Shown here: positions 58,122 to 64,000 of the stretch, piece after piece
How the letters are laid out: the number at the start of each line of letters is the position of its first letter
How positions within the stretch are numbered: the first letter of the stretch is position 1
NCBI RefSeq assembly: GCF_033441515.1
Contig: NZ_JAWQJT010000003.1
Location: forward strand, 1,798,001 to 1,862,000
Reading direction: 5' to 3'
Length of the DNA: 64,000 bases
Origin: Amycolatopsis solani
GTDB taxonomy: Bacteria > Actinomycetota > Actinomycetes > Mycobacteriales > Pseudonocardiaceae
Notes under the pieces: model-generated
Database searches by the model: none
What the model saw: only the letters and a program-made list of their open reading frames with translations
Told to the model about the DNA's origin: nothing
Position numbers and translations under genes: made by a program

Positions 58122-60167
58122 TCACCGCGTCAGCGACGCCACCAGCGGCAAGGACCGCGAAGAATCGCCGACCGACACCGTGAACCCGCCCCGCGCCGGC
58201 TGCCACGCGTGGGTCGCCGTGTCCCACGTCGAGAAGTCGCGCGCGTCCAGCCGGATCGTCACCCGCTGGGACTCCCCCGGAGCCAGCGAAACCCGCGAGA
58301 ACCCCTTCAGCTGCCGGGGCGGCTCACCGGCCGCCGCCGGGAAGCCCAGGTAGAGCTGGGCCACGTCGGCGCCCGCCCGCCGTCCGGTGTTGCGGACCGT
58401 GAACGTCGCCGTCGCGCCGTCACCCGCCGGGCGCACCGACAGACCCGAGAACGCGAACGTCGTGTACGACAGGCCGTGCCCGAACGGGAACAGCGGCGCT
58501 CGGTCCTGCGCGTCGAACCACCGGTAGCCGACCTGCAGGCCCTCCGAATAGGTCGCGACGCCGCCGACGCCCGGGAACTGCGCGGGTGTGTTCGCCGGGG
58601 TGTCCGCGTCCGCCGCCGGGAACGTGATCGGCAGCTTCGCCGACGGGTTGACGTCGCCGAACAGCACGCTCGCCACCGCCGCGCCGTCCTGCTGGCCCGG
58701 GTACCACGCCTGCAGGATCGCGGGCACCGAAGCCGCCCACGGCATCAGCACCGGGCCGCCGCTCTTCACCACGACCACCGTGCGCGGGTTCGCCGCGGCG
58801 ACGGCGGCCACCAGCGCGTCCTGGTTGCCCTCCAGTGCCAGGCTCGGCCGGTCCTTGCCCTCGGCCTCGTTGTCCCCGACCATCACGACGCTGACGTCCG
58901 CGGTGCCCGCCAGCGCGGCCGCCCGTGCGACGTCGCCGCCGTCGTCCAGCGTCACGACCGCGCCGGGCACGCGCTGGCGCAGCCCCGGCAACGGGTCCAC
59001 TGTGGACGTCGGGATGACGGCCGAGCTGCCACCGCCGCCGGTCTTGGCCCTGGTCGCGAACGGCCCGATCAGCGCGATCGACTTCACCGCGCGGTCGTCG
59101 AGCGGGAGCTGGGCGTGCTCGTTGCGCAGCAGCACCATGCCGCGTTCGGCGAACTCCTTCGCGGCGGCGTCGTGCCGGGCGGTCGGCAGCGGCGAGAGCA
59201 CCGGCGGGTGGTCGAACTGCCCGAAGGCGAACATCGTGCGGAACCGCGGCAGCAGCAGCTCGTCGACCCGCCGCTCGGTCACCTGCCCGGCGAGCACCGC
59301 CTGCTTCATCCTCTCGCCGTACCAGGTGCCGTCGATCATCTCGAGGTTCATGCCCGCGTTCGCCGACCCGACGGTGCTGTGCGCGGCACCCCAGTCGGAC
59401 TGGATGAAACCCCGGAAGCCCCAGTCGTCGCGCAGCTTGTCCTGCAGCAGCGCCGGGTTCTCGCACGTGAAGACGCCGTTGATCTTCGGGTAGGCGCACA
59501 TCACCGAGCCCGCGCGGCCTTCGGTGACGGCCTCTTCGAAGTGCGGCAGGTAGATCTCGTTGAGCGTGCGCTCGTCGATGTGCTCGTCGATGCTCTGGCG
59601 CTGGGTCTCCTGGTTGTTCGCCGCGTAGTGCTTGACCTCGGCGATGGTGCCGTTCTCCTGGATGCCGCGGATGTCGGCGGCGGCGAGCGCGCCGGCCAGC
59701 ACCGGGTCCTCCCCCATGCCTTCGAACGTCCGGCCGTTGCGCGGGACGCGCGCGATGTTGATGTCCGGCGCCTCGGACACGTTGTGCGCGAGCGCGCGGG
59801 TCTCGTCGCCGATCAGCCGGCCGTACCGGCGCGCGAGACCGGTGTCGAACGTCGACGCGAGCGCCATCGTGGCCGGCAGCGCGGTCGCGGGTTTCTGCGG
59901 TTTGTCGTCGGCCGGGCCCATGCCGGCCGGGCCGTTGGCGATGCGGAACCCGGGTACGCCGAGACGCGGGATCGGCGGCACGAACCGCTGGTGCTCCGCG
60001 TCGGGCTGCAGGTGCAGCTGGGAGATCTTCTCGTCGAGGGTCATCGCGGCGATCAGCTCGGCGGCCCGGCGATCCGGTGCCTGCCGGGCGTCCCGCCACG
60101 GCTGCGCGTCCGCCGCCGCCGGCGCCGCCAGCGACAAACCCAAGACCACCGCGAGAACGAGCCGCAT
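58122..60167 (-). CDS. Secreted beta-glucosidase, GH3
   Basis: A 681-residue exported glycoside hydrolase. Signal peptide (LVLAVVLGLSLAAPAAA), N-terminal GH3 barrel with the nucleophile Asp in GFIQSDWGAAHS, second GH3 domain (about 330-560, KSIALIGPFA), and a C-terminal fibronectin III-like domain (about 590-670). It releases glucose from beta-glucosides. ATG 60167 follows GGGAG. A candidate operator lies upstream at 60218-60257. Confidence 0.93.
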   Translation of the reverse strand: MRLVLAVVLGLSLAAPAAADAQPWRDARQAPDRRAAELIAAMTLDEKISQLHLQPDAEHQRFVPPIPRLGVPGFRIANGPAGMGPADDKPQKPATALPATMALASTFDTGLARRYGRLIGDETRALAHNVSEAPDINIARVPRNGRTFEGMGEDPVLAGALAAADIRGIQENGTIAEVKHYAANNQETQRQSIDEHIDERTLNEIYLPHFEEAVTEGRAGSVMCAYPKINGVFTCENPALLQDKLRDDWGFRGFIQSDWGAAHSTVGSANAGMNLEMIDGTWYGERMKQAVLAGQVTERRVDELLLPRFRTMFAFGQFDHPPVLSPLPTARHDAAAKEFAERGMVLLRNEHAQLPLDDRAVKSIALIGPFATRAKTGGGGSSAVIPTSTVDPLPGLRQRVPGAVVTLDDGGDVARAAALAGTADVSVVMVGDNEAEGKDRPSLALEGNQDALVAAVAAANPRTVVVVKSGGPVLMPWAASVPAILQAWYPGQQDGAAVASVLFGDVNPSAKLPITFPAADADTPANTPAQFPGVGGVATYSEGLQVGYRWFDAQDRAPLFPFGHGLSYTTFAFSGLSVRPAGDGATATFTVRNTGRRAGADVAQLYLGFPAAAGEPPRQLKGFSRVSLAPGESQRVTIRLDARDFSTWDTATHAWQPARGGFTVSVGDSSRSLPLVASLTR

Positions 60168-60217
60168 CGCAATCTCCCTCGGCATCGAACGGGATCGACG
60201 GCGGCCAAGCTAACCCA

Positions 60218-60257
60218 TACGTGACCGGTAAACATAGATGCGGCAATCGTTCACGTA
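60218..60257. promoter_or_regulatory. Candidate operator of the GH3 gene
   Basis: TACGTGACCGGT (60218-60229) and ATCGTTCACGTA (60246-60257) are inverted repeats with two mismatches and a 16-nt spacer, between the divergent GH3 and small secreted-protein genes. No regulator gene lies nearby. Confidence 0.5.
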
Positions 60258-60332
60258 CATGAAATTTCCGGTGGACTCAACCATTTCCCCGGCTCAAGCG
60301 TGGGAGGGAGCGTGAAGGAGAGGGGACGAACC

Positions 60333-60812
60333 ATGGTCAAGAAAACCCTGATCGGCCTAATGACGGCGAGCGCGGCGACGCTCACCCTGGCGGCCCCGGC
60401 GAGCGCGGCCGACGTCAGCTGGGGACTCACGCAGCAGGTCGAGCCGGGCGGCCGGGTCGACGCGGAGACCCACGCGGCCCTCGGCGGCTGCAGCCCGGCC
60501 GGCCCGGTCACGTCGAAGGGCTTCGCCGCCCCGCTGGTGTTCACCGAGGGCGGCAACTGGGGCCGCGCCGGCGGCCACACCACGGCGATCAAGACACCCG
60601 GCAAGTACACCGCGCGGTTCACGTGCTCCGACGGGCGCGTGGCCACCGGCAGTTTCACCATCCTGGGCACGCCGCCGCCGAGCAGCTCGGCCCACCCGAC
60701 GTCGCCGAAGCCGAAGCCGCCGACGACGTCGAAGCCCGCCAAGCCGGTGAAGCCGCAGGTCGCGGTCAAGCCGGCGGGCGCCCCGCAGACCGGAGACGGC
60801 TCGGTGAGCTGA
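60333..60812 (+). CDS. Small secreted protein with sorting-signal-like end
   Basis: A 159-residue exported protein: signal peptide (LIGLMTASAATLTLAAPASA), a beta domain of about 100 residues with two Cys (GGCSPAG, FTCSDG) and a Pro/Lys/Ser/Thr-rich wall-spanning type tail. It ends GAPQTGDGSVS, which resembles the start of a sortase signal but has no membrane helix after it, so it may be secreted free. ATG 60333 follows GAGGGG. The function is unknown. Confidence 0.75.
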   Translation: MVKKTLIGLMTASAATLTLAAPASAADVSWGLTQQVEPGGRVDAETHAALGGCSPAGPVTSKGFAAPLVFTEGGNWGRAGGHTTAIKTPGKYTARFTCSDGRVATGSFTILGTPPPSSSAHPTSPKPKPPTTSKPAKPVKPQVAVKPAGAPQTGDGSVS

Positions 60813-61149
60813 CCCTCCACACAGGACACCCCGGGGCGGCCCGTGCTCCCAGGCCCGCCGCCCCGGGGCCCAGCCCGGCCCGCTCCGCCTCGCCCACGCG
60901 GCCGCCGCTCCGCGGGCACCGGCCCGGCTCGCTCCACCGCCCCAGGACCCAGCCCGCCGCGGCTCTGCCCGCCACGCCCCGCCGCGGCCACCGCTCCGCG
61001 GGCACCGGCCCGGCCCGCTCCACCGCCCGGGGGCCCAGCCCGCCGCGGCCGTGCCCGCCGCGGCTCTGCCGCGGCCGTGCGGCTCCACGGGCGCGCGGGC
61101 ACCGGCCCCGCCCGGCCCGCTCCGCCGCCGCGGGTGAGCGCCCCGCGAA

Positions 61150-61204
61150 GGTCGCGAATGACTCATTCGAGACCCCAGAGGCCGCCAATGACTCATTCGC
61201 GACC
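61150..61204. repeat. GAATGACTCATTC palindrome pair
   Basis: Units 61150-61174 and 61180-61204 start 30 bp apart, as in the other pairs. Confidence 0.9.
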
Positions 61205-61246
61205 CCCACCCAGCCCGAGAACGGGGAGCGCAGGCCCCGCGCCAGG

Positions 61247-61287
61247 AAGGGGACATTCCTGTCATCACATGACAGGAACGTCCCCTT
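61247..61287. terminator. Long palindrome after the nurA-like gene
   Basis: A 19-bp stem with one mismatch (61247-61265 with 61269-61287, CAC loop) ends 4 nt from the stop codon of the NurA-like gene. It probably terminates this operon; a degenerate relative may be 53079-53125. Confidence 0.75.
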
Positions 61288-61291
61288 CAGG

Positions 61292-62263
61292 TCAGCGGGA
61301 CGCGGCCAGCCTCAACGCCCGGTAGACGAACTGCTGATCCCCCAGCCGGTGCCGCAGGTCGCGCTCAAGACCAGCGATCGGGTACAGGTTCTGCGGCGCC
61401 CGCGAATCCTTATAAGCCACCGACGCGAACCGCCCCAGCACCGACTGCGTCAGGTTCGCCAGGCCGGCCACCTCCGCGCGTCCGAGGTGCGGGGCCGCCT
61501 CCACGCGTACGACGCCCGACCACGGCGGGCCACCGACCGACGGCAGGCGCAGGTACCAGGAGTGCCGGACCCAGGTCGTGCCCATCAGGAACACCGGCGT
61601 CCGCTGGTGCGGCCCGAGCGCGCCGACCATCGCGTTGAGCTCGCCGGGCAGGTACGTCGTCTGGTGGCTCTTGATGAACCCGACCGCCCGCTCCAGGTGT
61701 GCCCGTCCGCGCAACGGCCCGTCGACCACGAGCAGGTCGCCGCGCACGTGACTGGCCGTGCGCGCCCGGACCGCCGTCTCCTCCTCGACCAGAGCCAGTT
61801 GTTCCTGCAGCGCCGAGGACAGCACCACCGGCAGCGGCTTGTCGTCCTTGGGCGCCGCGCGGTACGCCGTGTACAGCCCGGCCGGGGTCTCGATGTCGTC
61901 CGCCTGCGGCGCCACCGTGAACAGTCCGCGCCGGACGTCGGTGCCGACGACGTGCGCCTGTCCCTCGCAGCAGCACACCACGCCGGCCGCGTAGGACGCG
62001 CAGATGCCGATGGACGCCGAGTTCGTGCCCGCCGGGTCGTCGATCCAGACGCGCGCGTCGATCCGCCGGACGCCGTCGACGAACAGCACCGCCTCGGGCG
62101 GGGTCACCGGGGACGGGTCGATCGGCGCCCACTCGTCTTCCGGGACCTCGACGTCGAGCTCGACCTCGGCCTGGGACCGGCCCAGTTCCTCGGCCTCCAT
62201 CGAACTGCCGTAACCCGGGTCCCACGTGTCGATGCTGAAGTTCATGCCTGCCACGGCGGTCAT
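61292..62263 (-). CDS. NurA-like DNA repair nuclease
   Basis: A 323-residue protein of the NurA nuclease type. Asp motifs typical of the family are VLFVDGVRRIDARVW near residue 60 and DLLVVDGPLRG near 175, with ERAVGFIKSHQTTYLPG after it. Archaeal NurA works with HerA/Mre11-Rad50 in DNA end resection; here it is coupled (ATGA) to an SbcC/Rad50-like ATPase gene, so a shared repair role is likely. ATG 62263 follows GGGAGG. Confidence 0.78.
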   Translation of the reverse strand: MTAVAGMNFSIDTWDPGYGSSMEAEELGRSQAEVELDVEVPEDEWAPIDPSPVTPPEAVLFVDGVRRIDARVWIDDPAGTNSASIGICASYAAGVVCCCEGQAHVVGTDVRRGLFTVAPQADDIETPAGLYTAYRAAPKDDKPLPVVLSSALQEQLALVEEETAVRARTASHVRGDLLVVDGPLRGRAHLERAVGFIKSHQTTYLPGELNAMVGALGPHQRTPVFLMGTTWVRHSWYLRLPSVGGPPWSGVVRVEAAPHLGRAEVAGLANLTQSVLGRFASVAYKDSRAPQNLYPIAGLERDLRHRLGDQQFVYRALRLAASR

Positions 62264-64000
62264 GCGCCCTCCCTGCCGATGTGCGAGCCGGAGCCGTCGC
62301 GGGTGACCAGGAACCGCACCGGGACGCGCTCGGCCAGCGCGGGCACGTGCGTGATCACCCCGACCATCCGGGAGCCGGTGGCGGCGAGGTTCTCCAGCGT
62401 GGACGCCACGACGTCGAGGGTCGCTTCGTCCAGCGTCCCGAAGCCTTCGTCGAGGAAGATGGACTCGAGCCGGGTCGCGCCTTCCGCGGCCATCGCGCCG
62501 AGCTGGGACGACAACGCCAGCGCCAGCGAAAGCGACGCCTGGAACGTCTCGCCGCCGGACAGCGTCTTGACCGGGCGCCGGGCGTCGGCCTCGTTGTGGT
62601 CCACCACCAGGAAGTCGCCCTTGTCGTGGGTGAGCTCGAACTGGCCGCCGGAGAGTTCGAGCAGCGACGCCGACGCCTCGGCGACCAGCGTGTCCAGCGC
62701 CCCGGCGATCAGCCAGCGCGGGAACTTGTCCGAGCGCAGCAGATCCGCGAGCAGCCGCGCGACCTGCGCCTCCGCTTCCGCGGCCGCGATGTCGGCCTGC
62801 AGGCCCGCCACGTGCGCCACGCGCCGCTTCATCTCCGTGTGGTCGGCTTCGGCGCGGGCCCGCGCGGTCGCGAGGGCCACCGGCGCCCGGTCCCGGACCG
62901 ATCCTTCCGGCAGCGCGACTTCGAGCGCGGCGATGTCGCCGGTGACCGCGCGTTCGGCCGCCTGCAACGCTTCGGCGGCTTCGCCCTCGGCGGCGCGGGC
63001 GGCGGCCAGCCGGTCGCGGTGCTCGCCCGCCTGCCCGGCCGCCCAGTCCGTGAGCGCGGTCCAGGCACCGAGGAGGCTTTCGCCGTCGATCGGCGGGGCA
63101 CCGAGACCCACCAGGGGATCGCGGGCGCGGGACAACCGCTGCCGTTCGGCGGCGACCTGTTCGGCGACGCGGGCCTGAGCTTCCCCCGCTTGTTTCGCGG
63201 CCGCGCGGGCGGCGCGCAGGTCCGCGTCGGCCTGCTTCGCGGCCTGTTCCAGTTCGGACACCTTCGCGAGCTGCTCGGTGACCACGTCGGCGGAGGGCGC
63301 TCCCGCCAGCACCGAGCCGAGTTCGCCCTGCCGGCGCCGGGTGGTCGTCAGCGCGGTGCTCGCCGACTGTTCGGCCAGCGCCGCTTCGCCCGCCTGCTTC
63401 CGCCGTTGGTCCGCGGTCCGCTCGGCGGAGGCGAGGTCGTCCGCCGCGACGACGGCTTCCTTGCCCGCGGCTTCGGCGGCCGCTTCGAGTGCGGCCAGCG
63501 CGGTCCGCCGCTCCTCGACCGCCGACGCCGCCCACGACGTCAGCAGCCGCCAGCCCGCCGGGACGTCGCCGGTGTCGACGGCGGGCGCGCCCAGCCCCAC
63601 CAGGGGATCGCGGGCCGCCCGCAGGGCTTCCTTGGCCGCGGCGAAGGACTTCTCGACGCCTTCGGCCTCGCGCCGCGCGGCCGCGTTGTCGGCGCGGGCC
63701 GCCGCCAGTTCCCGGTCGGCGGCGTTCGCGGCCTCGGCGACGCGCGTGCGGGCCTCGATCGTCGCCGACAGCCACTCGCCTCGCTCGCGCACGGCCGTGA
63801 CGAGATCCGCGTAGTCCTGCTCGGAAAACGTCGCTTCGACCTCGCGGCGCAGGACCACCGACTCCGGTGGTCCGGCCACTTCCGCCAGGACCACGCGCAG
63901 TTCTTCCGCCTGCGCGGCCGCCGACGCGGCCGAGTCAGCGTCACGGTCCACGGCCCGTTCCAGCTTGCGCAGCACGGACTCCGCGGCGGCGCGAGCGGCT
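62260..64000 (-). CDS. SbcC/Rad50-like ATPase (partial, C-terminal part)
   Basis: The visible 580 residues are the C-terminal part of an SMC-type ATPase; the frame is open to the window end, so the gene continues beyond it. Long coiled coils (about 63900-62800) precede the ABC signature LSGGETFQASLSLALALS and Walker B/D-loop LESIFLDEGFGTLDEATLDVV. A motif RDPLVGLGAP occurs twice about 170 residues apart within the coil, suggesting an internal duplication. No Cys-x-x-Cys zinc hook is seen in this part. It is coupled to the NurA-like nuclease. Confidence 0.85.
   Translation of the reverse strand, partial: AARAAAESVLRKLERAVDRDADSAASAAAQAEELRVVLAEVAGPPESVVLRREVEATFSEQDYADLVTAVRERGEWLSATIEARTRVAEAANAADRELAAARADNAAARREAEGVEKSFAAAKEALRAARDPLVGLGAPAVDTGDVPAGWRLLTSWAASAVEERRTALAALEAAAEAAGKEAVVAADDLASAERTADQRRKQAGEAALAEQSASTALTTTRRRQGELGSVLAGAPSADVVTEQLAKVSELEQAAKQADADLRAARAAAKQAGEAQARVAEQVAAERQRLSRARDPLVGLGAPPIDGESLLGAWTALTDWAAGQAGEHRDRLAAARAAEGEAAEALQAAERAVTGDIAALEVALPEGSVRDRAPVALATARARAEADHTEMKRRVAHVAGLQADIAAAEAEAQVARLLADLLRSDKFPRWLIAGALDTLVAEASASLLELSGGQFELTHDKGDFLVVDHNEADARRPVKTLSGGETFQASLSLALALSSQLGAMAAEGATRLESIFLDEGFGTLDEATLDVVASTLENLAATGSRMVGVITHVPALAERVPVRFLVTRDGSGSHIGREGA

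Larger units (their letters stand above)
60813..61291. other. 479-nt gene-free stretch with repeats
   Basis: No gene supported. Imperfect GC-rich direct repeats of about 76 bp (60900-61130), one GAATGACTCATTC pair (61150-61204) and a long palindrome (61247-61287) fill it. Confidence 0.65.

Overview
The window is high-GC actinobacterial chromosome, most like a Pseudonocardiaceae genome of the Amycolatopsis type. This is inferred from an mce operon with Mce-associated proteins, a HupB with a long basic Ala/Thr/Lys/Arg tail, an F420 gene (cofC/fbiD), many GTG starts and ATGA/GTGA overlaps, a SARP regulator, and several families of intergenic palindromes. I see no tRNA, rRNA, insertion sequence, integrase or CRISPR array.

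Layout. 1-3.9 kb: the end of an mce operon (mceD end, lipoprotein mceE, mceF, two Mce-associated genes). 4-8.8 kb: secreted proteins of mostly unknown role, including a seven-repeat RCC1-like propeller. 8.8-11.5 kb: a PucR regulator, then a membrane protein and GntR regulator behind a perfect operator. 11.5-15.6 kb: pyruvate carboxylase coupled to an arginase-superfamily gene. 15.8-21.4 kb: a subtilase-like gene, a caspase/transmembrane protein, an erythromycin esterase-like gene with a divergent TetR gene, and a GNAT gene. 21.4-32.3 kb: recG, a DAK2 protein, rpmB, ung, a gamma-carbonic anhydrase homologue, an alpha-galactosidase, thiL, a stand-alone Lrp ligand domain, a DUF3515 protein and ddl. 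33.1-43 kb: a MocR/PPOX pair, a two-component system next to a ferric-reductase/FMN-binding/ApbE set, a VOC protein, a methyltransferase, asparaginase, and cysteine dioxygenase with a Cys-coding leader peptide. 43.1-57.1 kb: gpsA, an acyltransferase, cofC/fbiD, ppk, mutT1, a SARP regulator, hupB, leuD, leuC and an IclR regulator. 57.2-64 kb: small secreted proteins, a GH3 beta-glucosidase, and a NurA-like/SbcC-like repair pair whose SbcC-like gene runs off the window.

The core order pyc - recG - DAK2 - ung - thiL - DUF3515 - ddl - gpsA - cofC/fbiD - ppk - mutT1 - hupB - leuD - leuC - iclR matches, from memory, the Mycobacterium tuberculosis block Rv2967c to Rv2989. The extra genes are islands inserted into that backbone, and several palindrome families lie at their borders or between convergent genes.

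The most unusual signals are in the non-coding DNA. (1) A 21-codon leader ending in RACRCCR, with all Cys codons TGT, precedes cysteine dioxygenase and contains a segment complementary to that gene's ribosome binding site. (2) Three near-perfect 46-48 bp palindromes sit between convergent genes; two contain both stop codons and so write the last residues of both proteins. (3) Eleven copies of a palindrome centred on GAATGACTCATTC occur, ten of them as pairs spaced exactly 30 bp. (4) A second 30-bp-period element lies between two genes in one place and in frame inside the caspase gene in another. (5) Two identical-geometry inverted DnaA-box pairs (TTGTCCACA-N12-TGTGGACAA) lie in two gene-free stretches.
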